DNA of 64,000 bases from Pseudooceanicola aestuarii. GTDB taxonomy: Bacteria > Pseudomonadota > Alphaproteobacteria > Rhodobacterales > Rhodobacteraceae. The number at the start of each line of letters is the position of its first letter. Position 1 is the first letter of the stretch. Position numbers and translations under genes: made by a program. The stretch covers positions 434,001-498,000 of the forward strand of contig NZ_JAAFZC010000001.1 of the NCBI RefSeq assembly GCF_010614805.1, in the 5' to 3' direction. Shown here piece by piece: positions 8,862-17,760 of the stretch. A model generated the notes under the pieces. The model was not told the DNA's origin and ran no database searches. It saw nothing but the letters and a program-made list of their open reading frames with translations.

Positions 8862-9703
8862 GCGCGCCACGCCACGCGTTTGTCACCGCCGCCGGGCACG
8901 AGATGCACGTGACCGAATGGGGCGATCCCGCCGCGCGGCCGCTGGTCATGTGGCACGGGCTGGCCCGCACCGGACGCGATTTCGACGAAATCGCGCAGGC
9001 GCTGTCGGATCGCTATTTCGTCCTGTGCCCCGACACGATCGGGCGCGGCCTGTCGCAATGGTCCGACGCGCCGGATGTCGAATATTCCGTCACCCATTAC
9101 GCCCGCACCGCGCTGGCGCTGCTGGACGCCTATGGCATCGCACAGGCGGATTGGATCGGCACGTCGATGGGCGGTTTGATCGGCATGTGGCTGGCCGCTG
9201 GTCCCGATGCAGCGCGCCTGGGGCGGATGGTCATCAACGATATCGGGCCAGAACTTCCCGCGGACGCGGTGCAGCGCATCCTGACCTACACCAGCGACCT
9301 GCCCGATTTCGCCACATTGGCAGAGGCCGAGCATTGGTTGCGGCAGGTCTACGCCCCCTTTGGCCCGGCGCGGGAGGCCTTCTGGTCGCGCATGGCCCGT
9401 ACTTCGGTCCGCAGGCGCGCGAACGGGCGCCTGACGCTGCATTTCGATCCCCGGATCACGGTGCAATTCACCGCCTCCCCGCAGGAGCTGGTGACTTGGG
9501 ACAGGTGGGACCGCATCGCGCTGCCGGTGCTGGTGACACAGGGCGCCACCTCGGACATCCTGCCTGATGAGGTGCTGGATCGGATGCGCGGCACCGGCCC
9601 GCGCCCGCAGGTGCAGGTCTTCGACGATTGCGGCCATGCGCCGACGCTGTCGCGGCCCGATGACATCGCCATGGTGCGGCGATTCCTGTCCGCAGCGAGC
9701 TAG
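8858..9703 (+). CDS. Alpha/beta-fold hydrolase, last gene of the ABC importer operon
   Basis: 281 residues. The nucleophile elbow is GTSMGG (Ser103), the acid is probably Asp233 in TQGATSDILP, and the base is His260 in DDCGHAP. The oxyanion region is MWHGLARTGRDF. This is a complete Ser-Asp-His triad in the usual order. It is cytoplasmic (no signal peptide). The start codon overlaps the permease stop (ATGA), so the enzyme probably hydrolyses an ester, lactone or amide bond in the imported compound or an early product. The exact substrate cannot be read from sequence. A strong hairpin terminator follows at 9731. Confidence 0.9.
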   Translation: MSAPRHAFVTAAGHEMHVTEWGDPAARPLVMWHGLARTGRDFDEIAQALSDRYFVLCPDTIGRGLSQWSDAPDVEYSVTHYARTALALLDAYGIAQADWIGTSMGGLIGMWLAAGPDAARLGRMVINDIGPELPADAVQRILTYTSDLPDFATLAEAEHWLRQVYAPFGPAREAFWSRMARTSVRRRANGRLTLHFDPRITVQFTASPQELVTWDRWDRIALPVLVTQGATSDILPDEVLDRMRGTGPRPQVQVFDDCGHAPTLSRPDDIAMVRRFLSAAS

Positions 9704-9730
9704 GCGCGCCACCCCATGGGGAAATCATGC

Positions 9731-9760
9731 AAAAGGCCGGGCGATGACCCGGCCTTTCGT
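9731..9760 (+). terminator. Intrinsic terminator after the ABC importer operon
   Basis: A perfect 10-bp stem, AAAGGCCGGG (9732-9741) with CCCGGCCTTT (9748-9757), around a CGATGA loop. It lies 28 bases after the hydrolase stop. The A-rich and T-rich arms mean it can also work for the convergent gene ending at 9814. Confidence 0.75.
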
Positions 9761-9813
9761 GCTTGTCGCGCACCGGCGCTCCTCCGGGCGGGCACCGCCT
9801 CGGACAAGCGGGC

Positions 9814-10242
9814 CTATTCCGCCGCCATCGGATGCGGCGGACGATGGGCGGCGGGCGGCGCGGCATGGGGATCGGGCGGTGCGGAAGGCGCGGCCTGGCT
9901 GGCCTTGCCCGCAGCACCGGCGGCGATACCCGCGCCGATACCCTGCATCAACGCCCCGACGATGCCGCCGGGCGATCCGGCGTTGGGCGCTTGCGGGCGG
10001 GTTGCACCCGCCGCCGGTACCGGCCGCCGGATCGAGGCCACCGCCAGCGCCACCATGCCCAGCCCGAAATAGGCGCAGCCGATGATCAGCGCGGCCAGCA
10101 TCGCCCCTTGGGTCTGCGCAAGAAAGATCCAGGCTGCGGCCGTCAGGAACCCCAGCCCGACGGACATCAGCAGCGCGGCGCCCACAGAAAACGTGGCCCG
10201 CCGCACCGCCTGCCGGATGCTGTAGAAAAACGCCCCGAACAT
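9814..10242 (-). CDS. Putative holin-superfamily / YqjE-like inner-membrane protein
   Basis: 142 residues. Two adjacent membrane helices (about residues 20-42 and 46-68: VGAALLMSVGLGFLTAAAWI and a LAALIIGCAYFGLGMVALAV block), followed by a Pro/Ala/Gly-rich soluble tail. This layout and its place 4 bases after a DUF883/ElaB-like gene match the E. coli yqjD-yqjE pair. The role is not established; such pairs are linked to stress and stationary phase and, for YqjD, ribosome association at the membrane. The long A/P/G tail (from about 75) is a lineage feature. Confidence 0.75.
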   Translation of the reverse strand: MFGAFFYSIRQAVRRATFSVGAALLMSVGLGFLTAAAWIFLAQTQGAMLAALIIGCAYFGLGMVALAVASIRRPVPAAGATRPQAPNAGSPGGIVGALMQGIGAGIAAGAAGKASQAAPSAPPDPHAAPPAAHRPPHPMAAE

Positions 10243-10246
10243 CGTG

Positions 10247-10594
10247 TTACCGGCGCGACGCGATCAGGCCGATCAGGAACCCCACGCCCGAGGCAATGGC
10301 CACGGCGGTGCCGGGGTTGTTGCGCACGGCGGTCTCCGCGTCGGAATAGGCATCACGCACCTGCGCCTCGGTCAGCTTCACCCCGGCCTCGGCATCGGCG
10401 CGCAGCTTACGCGCGCGCTCGGTGGCAAAGCTTTTCAGCTCCCCGGTCTGGGCGCGACCGTAATCGCCCAGAACCTGCGTCAGGTTCGCGACCTCGGCTT
10501 GCAGCACCTTCAGCTGCGCCTGGATGTCGTCCTGGGACGGGTCATGCGCCTTGGCGGCGGATGCGTTCGATGCGGTCTTTTGTGCCTGTGCCAT
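10247..10594 (-). CDS. DUF883 / ElaB-YqjD family protein
   Basis: 115 residues from the ATG at 10594, which has GGAGG 8 bases upstream. The open frame goes further but without an SD. A charged helical N-terminal part (QAQLKVLQAEVANLTQVLGD, then ATERARKLRADAEAG) ends in a single C-terminal membrane helix NPGTAVAIASGVGFLIGLIA followed by SRR. This is the standard build of the ElaB/YqjD/DUF883 family of C-tail-anchored inner-membrane proteins. It precedes the YqjE-like gene by 4 bases. Confidence 0.88.
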   Translation of the reverse strand: MAQAQKTASNASAAKAHDPSQDDIQAQLKVLQAEVANLTQVLGDYGRAQTGELKSFATERARKLRADAEAGVKLTEAQVRDAYSDAETAVRNNPGTAVAIASGVGFLIGLIASRR

Positions 10595-10814
10595 AGGGGC
10601 CTCCAGCTGTGAACTTGAATGAACTGTTGCCCTGTCAACGAAGGCTGGGCCGACAAGTTCCATCGCGCGCCGTTCCGGGGATGGACCAGGCATCGATCCG
10701 GGGCCGGTTTCGCGTTCCGAGGCTTGGACGAACATGTAGTGGCCCGGAGTTTGCCCGAAATCCGCCGGATTCCTGCGATAGCGAATCCTCGATAGTTTCT
10801 GTTCCGAGGTTTCC

Positions 10815-11390
10815 ATGCGCAGCGCCGTTCAGACTTTTCGAACCCTTGTCACGGCAAGCGTGATGCTGGTCGGCCTCGCCGGTGCGGCGCAGGCCGTCTG
10901 CTACCCGATCTATTATTACTACGGCTGGTGCTACCCCACCGCCTCCGATCTCTGCGATTCCAGCTGGCTGCAATATGGCCTGTGCGAGGAAGAGGAGGAG
11001 GAGGAGGAGGAAGACGACGGCGGCCTGCTCGACTTCACCGGGGTCTACCACGACATCTACATCGAAGACACCGGCGTCTTCCCCGAGACCACCTTTGTCG
11101 CGTTGGGGGACAAGATCCGGTTCATCAATGTCGATGCCGATCGCCTGCGGATGGAGGCCCGCAATTCCACCTGGCGCACCTCCCGGCTGAGCAAGGGTGA
11201 CGAATACGCCATGCTGGTGCTGCCGACCACCTATTCCAAGTTCCGCAAGGACGACAGCAATTCGTCACGCTACGACGGGGAATTCCGGCTACAGGCGCTG
11301 CCCAGCGAGGTCGATTTCGGCTATATCGATGCCAGTTTCATCAACCGGCTGAACCTGTCCATCGACCGCTATATCCCCGGCGGCGACTAA
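10815..11390 (+). CDS. Exported protein with polyglutamate stretch, unknown function
   Basis: 191 residues. A Sec signal peptide (MRSAVQTFRTLVTASVMLVG, cleavage after AQA near residue 27) is followed by a tyrosine- and cysteine-rich segment (VCYPIYYYYGWCYP), then a run of nine glutamates near residues 58-66 and two aspartates. The rest (GLLDFTGVYHDIYIEDTGVF, FVALGDKIRFINVDADRLRM) looks like a beta-sandwich with cupredoxin-like wording (G-D-K-I-R-F-I-N), but no copper ligands are evident. It probably sits in the periplasm or outside. Four Cys residues before the Glu run may form disulfides. It is divergent from the DUF883 gene. Confidence 0.8.
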   Translation: MRSAVQTFRTLVTASVMLVGLAGAAQAVCYPIYYYYGWCYPTASDLCDSSWLQYGLCEEEEEEEEEDDGGLLDFTGVYHDIYIEDTGVFPETTFVALGDKIRFINVDADRLRMEARNSTWRTSRLSKGDEYAMLVLPTTYSKFRKDDSNSSRYDGEFRLQALPSEVDFGYIDASFINRLNLSIDRYIPGGD

Positions 11391-11452
11391 CCCCGCGCGC
11401 GGGCTGACGGCTGGGCAGAACCGCCGAAGCGGGGACCAGGACAGGCCGGAGA

Positions 11453-12169
11453 TCAGGGCGCTTCAGGCTCCAGCGGCTCGATCAGTTCGGGGCCGGCGGC
11501 CCGGTTGGAATTCACGGCCCGGTCCACGCGGTACAGGCGCAGCGTTCCGCCGGGCGCCGGTCGCATCAGACGCGCCGCGCCATGACCTGCCTCCCCCAAC
11601 CACAACGGCCAATCCCGCGGGTCCAGAATCACCGGCATCCGGTGGTGTATGGCGGCGATCTCCCCCTCTGCCTGGGTGGTGACGATGGCGCAGGTGGTCA
11701 TCGGGCCCTCCGGCCCCTCCCAATCCTGCCAGATCCCGGCCATCACCAACGGCGTGTCATCGCTGCGCTGCGCGAACCATGGAAGGCGCAGGCGGTCATG
11801 GCGTTCCCATTCGTAGAACCCGGTGACGGGGATCAGGCAGCGCCGCGCCCGGCAGGCGGCGCGAAAGGCGGGTTTCTCGGCGATCGTCTCTGCCCGCGCG
11901 TTGATCAGCAGCGGCCCGTCGCCCGGCGTCTTGTACCAATGCGGAACAAAGCCCCAGCGCATGGCCACCAGCCGGCGCGGCGCTTCTCCCACGCTCTGAC
12001 CTTCTTCGGCCGCCTCCCCTGCCCCTGTACCGCCCCCCACCACGGTGACGATCTGCGCGGTGGGACAGACGTTGAAATCCGGGGCGGACGGCAGATCATT
12101 GCCCGGGGTCGCGGCAAACAGCTGCGCCATCGCCTGATCCGGCAGGGTAAAGGCAAAGCGTCCGCACAT
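11453..12169 (-). CDS. SOS response-associated peptidase, HMCES/YedK family
   Basis: 238 residues. The mature N-terminus is MCGRF, so Cys2 becomes the N-terminal catalytic cysteine that forms a thiazolidine crosslink with abasic sites in single-stranded DNA. The other family residues are present: Asn90 in INARAET, Glu120 in GFYEW, and the H-H pair at 175-176 in IHHRMPV. Oddly, residues about 43-65 form a Gly/Glu-rich insertion (GGGTGAGEAAEEGQSVGEAP) between the first strands, absent from compact members. It protects abasic sites during replication. It is 9 bases downstream of the DUF1992 gene and probably co-transcribed. Confidence 0.92.
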   Translation of the reverse strand: MCGRFAFTLPDQAMAQLFAATPGNDLPSAPDFNVCPTAQIVTVVGGGTGAGEAAEEGQSVGEAPRRLVAMRWGFVPHWYKTPGDGPLLINARAETIAEKPAFRAACRARRCLIPVTGFYEWERHDRLRLPWFAQRSDDTPLVMAGIWQDWEGPEGPMTTCAIVTTQAEGEIAAIHHRMPVILDPRDWPLWLGEAGHGAARLMRPAPGGTLRLYRVDRAVNSNRAAGPELIEPLEPEAP

Positions 12170-12178
12170 CGCGCGGGC

Positions 12179-12487
12179 TCAGCGGGAATAGGCCTTGCGG
12201 GCGATGTCGATGCGGGCGTCCATCATCGACATCTCCTTCAGGATCTCATGGCGGCGGGTGCGGTCCCCGGTCTCTGCCAGCTCCGCGCGCAGCCGGGCCA
12301 GTTGCCGCGACAGGGTGACGAACTCCGGCGTCGCGCCATTTTCACGCATCACCCGGTTCAACAAGGCGTTTTCGGGGTCATCGCAGGGCGGCAAGGGTTT
12401 GCCCGCGCCGGGCAGATCGTCGAAATCGCCGCGCCGCTGGGCCTCGGCGACCTTGGCGCTGATGAGGTCGATCAGGGGGTGATCCAT
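12179..12487 (-). CDS. DUF1992 family protein (DnaJ subfamily C member 28-like conserved domain)
   Basis: 102 residues from the ATG at 12487. It begins MDHPLIDLISAKVAEAQRRG and has the family core DFDDLPGAGKPLP, with a helical C-terminal half (FVTLSRQLARLRAELAE). This is the small stand-alone version of the domain found next to the J domain in DNAJC28. No biochemical role is established. It lies directly upstream of the HMCES gene. Confidence 0.88.
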   Translation of the reverse strand: MDHPLIDLISAKVAEAQRRGDFDDLPGAGKPLPPCDDPENALLNRVMRENGATPEFVTLSRQLARLRAELAETGDRTRRHEILKEMSMMDARIDIARKAYSR

Positions 12488-12582
12488 GTTCGGGGGCCTT
12501 CTACGGTCAAACGGGATGCCCCTCACATATAGGCCCCGCCCGCCCCGGCGCAAAGTCCGCAGCAGCCCCGCCCCGCATATGC

Positions 12583-12612
12583 GAAGGGCGCGCCCCGCAG
12601 GACGCGCCCTTC
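12583..12612. terminator. GC-rich hairpin between the 5'-nucleotidase and DUF1992 genes
   Basis: A perfect 10-bp stem, GAAGGGCGCG (12583-12592) with CGCGCCCTTC (12603-12612). It sits about 20 bases beyond the 5'-nucleotidase stop on the minus strand. No U-run follows on either strand, so termination by this hairpin alone is uncertain. Confidence 0.45.
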
Positions 12613-12632
12613 TGTTCGGTCCTTGGGGGGAC

Positions 12633-14192
12633 TTACTTCTGCGTGATACGGCCGTCGGTATAGGGGGCATAAGGCCCCTGCTCCGCCAGGTATTCCGCCG
12701 TCACATCGGCCAGATCGGGACCGAAATCATAGGCATTCTGCCCGTCGCGGAACATCTTGTAGCCGTCACCGCCATTGCGGACATAGTTGTTCGTCACCAC
12801 GCCATAGGTCTTTTCCGGGTCGATCGGCGCGCCGCCGACCATCACGTCGGAAATCCGCGCGCCCGCTTCGGCCGCCGGATCGAAGGCATAGCTCATCCCC
12901 GACACCTGCGGGAAACGCCCGGCGCCGTCTTCCAGTTGGCTGACGCCGTTCTCCAGCGCCGCGACGATATCCGCACCGGTGGTCTGAAACGTCGACAGCG
13001 TGTTCTGGAACGGCAGCACGGACAGCACCTCGCCCATCGTGACCTCCCCCGCGTCGATGGAAGCCCGCAGCCCGCCGCCGTTGGTGATCGCCAGGTCGAT
13101 GCCCTGGTCCTTGACCCGCGCCAGCATGGCGTCGGTCACCAGGTTGCCCATCGGGCATTCGCCCGACCGGCAGCTTTCGCGTGACCCGTCGATCACGTCG
13201 CCGCTTTCGGCCACGACCTTGGCGCGGAGATCCTCCAGCGGCTTGGCCAGCTCAGCCATGCGCGCGACAGCGGTTTCGTCCTCGGCGACCGAGGCGTCCA
13301 GCAGGATCGGGTCGCCGGTCAGCTCGGTCAGTTCTCCCGCGTCGTCGAACGTGGCCTGAACCTCGCCCAGATACTTGCCATAGGCATAGGCGGTCAGGAC
13401 CGGCACGCCGTTCACCTCGGTCGGATAGGCATAGGGGGCGCCTTCCTCGTTGGTCATCAGGGTATGGCTGTGGCCGCCGATGATCAGGTCGACATTCGTC
13501 AGTGCCTCGGCCAGGCGCAGGTCTTCGTTGATGCCGACATGGGTCAGCAGGATGATCTTGTTCACGCCCTCGTCGGTCAGGCGGTCGATCTCGCCCTGGG
13601 CCGCATCCACGGTGGAGGAAAAGATCACCGTATCCCCCGGCGAGGATGTTTCCGGCGTGTCCTCCGCCAGGACCGACACCACGCCGATCTGTTCGCCGCC
13701 GACCTCAAGCACCACGGATTTCTTCACCCGGTCAGCCAGCATGTTGTCCCGGCTGACGTCGATATTGGCCGACAGCACCGGGAACTGGACCTGGTCCAGG
13801 AAATCGGACAGCCCGGCGGGCCCCTTGTCGAACTCGTGGTTGCCGACGGCCATGGCGTCATAGCCCAGCCCGTTCATGAATTCAGCCGCCAGATCGCCGC
13901 CATATTGGGTGAAATACAGCGAACCCTGGAACATGTCGCCCGCATCCAGAAGCAGGACATTGTCGCCGGCCCGGTCACGGGCCGCGTTGACGGCGGTTAT
14001 CATCCGCGCGATGCCGCCAAAGCATTTTCCCTCGGCGTTGTCCTCGGCAGAGCAGCCCGAATCGTACTTGCTGATCGGTTCGAACCGGTCGTGAAAATCA
14101 TTCGTGTGCAGCACGGTAAGCTTGTAGTCCGCGCTGGCCGCGCCGGCGGTCAGAGCCAAGGCTGCGGCGGTGGTAAGCAGTCGGGACGTCAT
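12633..14192 (-). CDS. Periplasmic 5'-nucleotidase / UDP-sugar hydrolase family metallophosphoesterase
   Basis: 519 residues. An N-terminal signal peptide (MTSRLLTTAAALALTAGAAS, cleavage near residue 21) precedes a calcineurin-type domain with all metal motifs: LHTNDFHDR, LDAGDMFQGS, VGNHEFDKG, LLTHVG and GGHSHT. The C-terminal 5'-nucleotidase domain has NGGGLRASI and GGDGYKMF. Such UshA-type enzymes remove phosphate from external nucleotides so that nucleosides and phosphate can be imported. An in-frame ATG four codons earlier (14204) is possible; 14192 was preferred because of the G-rich stretch just upstream. Confidence 0.92.
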   Translation of the reverse strand: MTSRLLTTAAALALTAGAASADYKLTVLHTNDFHDRFEPISKYDSGCSAEDNAEGKCFGGIARMITAVNAARDRAGDNVLLLDAGDMFQGSLYFTQYGGDLAAEFMNGLGYDAMAVGNHEFDKGPAGLSDFLDQVQFPVLSANIDVSRDNMLADRVKKSVVLEVGGEQIGVVSVLAEDTPETSSPGDTVIFSSTVDAAQGEIDRLTDEGVNKIILLTHVGINEDLRLAEALTNVDLIIGGHSHTLMTNEEGAPYAYPTEVNGVPVLTAYAYGKYLGEVQATFDDAGELTELTGDPILLDASVAEDETAVARMAELAKPLEDLRAKVVAESGDVIDGSRESCRSGECPMGNLVTDAMLARVKDQGIDLAITNGGGLRASIDAGEVTMGEVLSVLPFQNTLSTFQTTGADIVAALENGVSQLEDGAGRFPQVSGMSYAFDPAAEAGARISDVMVGGAPIDPEKTYGVVTNNYVRNGGDGYKMFRDGQNAYDFGPDLADVTAEYLAEQGPYAPYTDGRITQK

Positions 14193-14396
14193 GGAAAACC
14201 CCATTGTTGGATGGTCGCTGTCCGAATGCTGCCCCGACCGGCGCGACGAGTCAAAGACCAATGCGCGGCGCCCCTGCGCAGGCGCGCCGCCTGCCGTTGC
14301 GTCGCGGGCGGAAAACGCCTGCGGTCCGGGCAGTTCCGGTGCCGATTCACCGCGCGCACGCTTGACCCGTTCCCCGACGTCGCCCAAAAAGCCCCC

Positions 14397-14735
14397 ATGC
14401 ATATCTACAAGATTTTTCGCCCCGATGAATGGCAGGCCCTGCTGCGCGATGGCACCACGGATGGCGCCCCTGTGGACCTGGCCGACGGCTTCATCCATTT
14501 CTCCACCGCCTCCCAGGCGGCGGAAACAGCGGCGAAGCATTTCGCCGGGGCGCAGGGGCTGGTGCTGGCCGTCTGCGACGCCGACGATTTCGGTGAGGCT
14601 CTCAAATGGGAACCCTCCCGCGGCGGGGCGCTGTTTCCGCATCTCTACGCGCCGCTGGCGCTGGCGCAGGTGATCGCCCATCACCCCCTGCCCCTTCAGG
14701 ACGGCGCGCATCTGTTTCCGGCAGCAATGACATGA
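14397..14735 (+). CDS. DUF952 family protein
   Basis: 112 residues. It begins [20 protein letters not shown] and carries the DUF952 landmarks [20 protein letters not shown] and a late PHLYAPL motif. This small fold resembles the ADP-ribosyltransferase-like/RNA 2'-phosphotransferase group, but no activity is proven. The stop overlaps the pyrD start (ATGA), an arrangement that recurs in Rhodobacterales. Confidence 0.9.
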   Translation: MHIYKIFRPDEWQALLRDGTTDGAPVDLADGFIHFSTASQAAETAAKHFAGAQGLVLAVCDADDFGEALKWEPSRGGALFPHLYAPLALAQVIAHHPLPLQDGAHLFPAAMT

Positions 14736-15793
14736 CGACCCTGCGGGAGCGCATCGGGCTGGCAGCGCTGCACAACCTGGACCCGGAAACGGCCCATGGC
14801 CTGGCGCTGAGCGGCCTGCGGGCCGGGTTGGTGCCGCTGCCCGGGCGGATCACCACCCCCCGGCTGGAGACGAAACTGGCCGGGCTGAGGTTGGACAATC
14901 CCGTCGGACTTGCCGCCGGGTTCGACAAGAACGCGCAGGCGCTGCATCCGTTGTCGCGCGCGGGCTTCGGCTTTGTCGAGGTGGGGGCCATCACCCCGCG
15001 CCCGCAGGAAGGGAACCCGCGCCCACGTCTATACCGGCTGCGCGCCGACCGGGCGGCGATCAACCGCTTCGGCTTCAACAATCGCGGCATGGACGACACG
15101 CTGCCCCGGCTGGCCCGGCGTCCGGTGGAGGCGGTGATCGGACTGAACCTGGGCGCCAACAAGGACAGCGCCGACCGCGCCGCCGATTTCTCGGCCGTGC
15201 TGCGCCATTGCGGCGCGCATCTGGATTTCGCCACAGTCAACGTCTCCTCCCCCAATACGGAGAAATTGCGCGACCTTCAGGGCCGCGCGGCATTGAACGC
15301 GCTGCTGGCGGATGTGCTGGCCACCCGTGACGCGCTGGCTCGCCCGATCCCGGTGTTCCTGAAGATCGCCCCCGATCTCGACCCACAGGGGCTGGAGGAC
15401 GTGGCCGAAGTCGCGCTGGCCACCGGGATCGACGCCATCGTCGCCACCAACACCACGCTGTCCCGTGACGGGCTGACCAGCCCGCACCGCGATCAGGCGG
15501 GCGGGCTGTCGGGGGCGCCGCTGTTCGTGCGCTCCACCCGCGTTCTGGCGCGGCTGTCGGATCTGACACAGGGCCGGGTGCCGCTGATCGGCGTAGGCGG
15601 CATCGCCACGGCAGAGGACGCCTATGCCAAGATCCGGGCGGGCGCTTCGGCCGTGCAGCTTTATACCGCGCTGGTATACCAGGGGCTGACACTGGGCGCG
15701 CAGATCGCGCGCGGTCTGGACAGGCTGCTGGCGCAGGACGGTTTCGACACTGTCGCGCAGGCGGTCGGCACCGGGCGGCAGGACTGGCTGTAG
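14732..15793 (+). CDS. pyrD: Dihydroorotate dehydrogenase (quinone), class 2
   Basis: 353 residues, the usual length for the membrane-associated class 2 enzyme. It oxidises dihydroorotate to orotate in pyrimidine synthesis and passes electrons to ubiquinone. The N-terminal helices [17 protein letters not shown] form the quinone tunnel. FMN and substrate residues are present: [52 protein letters not shown] (catalytic Ser about 173), [24 protein letters not shown], and [12 protein letters not shown]. Serine as the base also marks class 2. Confidence 0.97.
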   Translation: MTTLRERIGLAALHNLDPETAHGLALSGLRAGLVPLPGRITTPRLETKLAGLRLDNPVGLAAGFDKNAQALHPLSRAGFGFVEVGAITPRPQEGNPRPRLYRLRADRAAINRFGFNNRGMDDTLPRLARRPVEAVIGLNLGANKDSADRAADFSAVLRHCGAHLDFATVNVSSPNTEKLRDLQGRAALNALLADVLATRDALARPIPVFLKIAPDLDPQGLEDVAEVALATGIDAIVATNTTLSRDGLTSPHRDQAGGLSGAPLFVRSTRVLARLSDLTQGRVPLIGVGGIATAEDAYAKIRAGASAVQLYTALVYQGLTLGAQIARGLDRLLAQDGFDTVAQAVGTGRQDWL

Positions 15794-15901
15794 GGCCCGG
15801 CACCGTACCGGGCGGCCTGCACAACCTGACCACCGCGGACAACCTTCAGCGCGGGCCAGGGAGGCGCGGCCGCTGTACCCCCCTGTCGGAGCGGCGGCGG
15901 C

Positions 15902-17257
15902 TCAGGCCCTCTCTGCAGGGGCGTCGGCGCTGGCTTCCAGCGCGGGATAGCGCAGGAACAGGCTGATCCCGCGCACCAGGAAGGACAGCACGAAGGCCGC
16001 CCATAGCCCGTGATTGCCGAACATTGGCAGGAAGACCGCCAAAGACAGCAGGTAGATCACAAAGCTGACGGCCATCATGTTGCGCATGTCCTGCGACCGT
16101 GACGCGCCGATGAAGATCCCGTCCAGCATCCAGGACGCCATGCCCAGCACCGGCGTCACCACCATCCACGGCAGGTAGGCGCGGGCGGCCTCGCGGACCT
16201 CGGCGGCGGTGGTCATCACGTCGATGATCCGCCCGCCACACAGCCCGAACGCCAGCGACAACAGCAGGCAGACCACCCCCGCCCAGACCGAGGACAGGAT
16301 GGCACCCCGTCGCAGCCCGGCCCGGTCGCGGCGGCCCAAAGCCTGACCCACGAAGGCCTCCGCCGCGAAGGCGAAACCGTCCAGCGCATAGGCGGTGATG
16401 AAGATGAATTGCAGGTTCACCTGATTCGCCGCCAGCTTGGTATCGCCATAGCCCGCGCCCAGGAACATGAACGACAGGAACATCGCCTCCAGCATCAGCG
16501 ACCGCAGCAGGATATCGCGGTTCACCACTGTCATGCGGATCAGCCGCACCCGGTCGAAGACCCGGTCCCAATCGCGCCAATCCGGCACCCGGAACGCCGC
16601 GCGGCACAACCACAGGCCCAGCAGGCAGCCGGTCCATTCAGACAGGAAGGTCGCGAAGGCGACGCCGTTCACCCCCCACCCCAGCCCCAGAACGAACCAG
16701 GCGTCCAGCGCCATGTTCATCAGGTTCATCACCAGTTGGATCGCCAACACCGCCCCGGTGCGTTCCTGCGCGATCAGCCAACCGGTGAGGCCGTAGATCG
16801 CAATCGCCGCCGGGGCCGAGAAAATGCGGATCCCCATGTAGCCACGGGCCAGCGTCTCCACCTCCTCGGACGCGGGGGCCAGGGTGAAGGTCGCCCAGAA
16901 GATCGGCAATTGCAGCACGATCAGCGCCAGCCCTCCGGCCCCTCCGATCAACAACGCGCGGGTCAGCAGGGCGGCGACCTCGGCCCGGTTGCCGGCGCCG
17001 GCGGCCTGGGCGGTCAGCCCGGTGGTGCCCATGCGCAGGAATCCGAACATCCAGAAGATCGCGGTCATGGTGATCGCGCCCAACCCGACCGCCCCGATCG
17101 GCGCCGCCGCGCCCAGTTGGCCGACGACGGCGGTGTCGACAGCGCCCAGGATCGGCACCGTTGCATTGGACAGCACGATGGGCAGCGCGATCCGCAACAC
17201 CCGCGCGTGGGTCAGCGAGGTCGGGCCGTCCGGCAGCAGGTCTACCGGGGCGCTCAT
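15902..17257 (-). CDS. MATE family efflux transporter (DinF-like)
   Basis: 451 residues and about 12 membrane helices. The N-terminus ALPIVLSNATVPILGAVDTA and the following VGQLGAAAPIGAVGLG are typical of the DinF branch. A second half-repeat is seen in FIFITAYALDGFAFAAEAFV and GQALGRRDRAG. It exports cationic or toxic organic compounds in exchange for H+ or Na+. Its start overlaps the stop of the thioesterase gene by ATGA, so it is the last of three coupled genes. Confidence 0.93.
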   Translation of the reverse strand: MSAPVDLLPDGPTSLTHARVLRIALPIVLSNATVPILGAVDTAVVGQLGAAAPIGAVGLGAITMTAIFWMFGFLRMGTTGLTAQAAGAGNRAEVAALLTRALLIGGAGGLALIVLQLPIFWATFTLAPASEEVETLARGYMGIRIFSAPAAIAIYGLTGWLIAQERTGAVLAIQLVMNLMNMALDAWFVLGLGWGVNGVAFATFLSEWTGCLLGLWLCRAAFRVPDWRDWDRVFDRVRLIRMTVVNRDILLRSLMLEAMFLSFMFLGAGYGDTKLAANQVNLQFIFITAYALDGFAFAAEAFVGQALGRRDRAGLRRGAILSSVWAGVVCLLLSLAFGLCGGRIIDVMTTAAEVREAARAYLPWMVVTPVLGMASWMLDGIFIGASRSQDMRNMMAVSFVIYLLSLAVFLPMFGNHGLWAAFVLSFLVRGISLFLRYPALEASADAPAERA

Positions 17258-17760
17258 GCGTGATGCGGGATCAGGAAATGCCCCGTGGCCTGGGCGATGG
17301 GGCGGGCCCGGTTGTCCTGCCAGGCCTCCACCCGGACCGAGGCATAGCGCCGGCCGGAGCGCGTGACCTCTGCCCGCGCATAGGCGTCGCGCGGCAGGCC
17401 CGAGCGCAGGTAATCCACCGTCAGGTCGATCGTCTTGGGCATCCGGGGCAGCGGCGTCTCGCCCAGGGGGGCATGTTCGGCGCGACCGTCCTCCATCTCT
17501 TCCCAGAGGCGGGACCAGGCCAGGCCGATGATCGCCGTCGTCTCCAGAAACCCGGCGGTGGCCCCGCCATGAAGGGCGGGCAGGATGGGATTGCCCAGCA
17601 GCATCTCGTCATAAGGCATCACGGCGGTCAGCTCGTCGCCGCGCCGGTCGAAATGGATGCCCAGGAATTGCAGGTAGGGCAAGCCACGCACCAGACCGTC
17701 CAGCGCCGCGTCGCGCCGTTGCTTGATCACCTGTACGGGTTCGGGGCGGGGTCTGCTCAT
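17254..17760 (-). CDS. Hotdog-fold thioesterase, PaaI family (second of a tandem pair)
   Basis: 168 residues from ATG 17760, which overlaps the upstream gene's stop. The hotdog helix motif LHGGATAGFLETTAIIG and the later strand TIDLTVDYLRSGLPRDAYAR fit the PaaI/DUF4442-type acyl-CoA thioesterases. Compared with its neighbour it has an insertion around the segment EEMEDGRAEHAPLGET. It probably hydrolyses an acyl-CoA in the cytoplasm; the substrate is unknown. Confidence 0.9.
   Translation of the reverse strand: MSRPRPEPVQVIKQRRDAALDGLVRGLPYLQFLGIHFDRRGDELTAVMPYDEMLLGNPILPALHGGATAGFLETTAIIGLAWSRLWEEMEDGRAEHAPLGETPLPRMPKTIDLTVDYLRSGLPRDAYARAEVTRSGRRYASVRVEAWQDNRARPIAQATGHFLIPHHA

Noticed and set aside
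15795..15813. GCCCGG/CCGGGC hairpin between pyrD and the MATE gene
   Set aside because: Only 6 bp, no U-run; too weak to call a terminator between the convergent genes.
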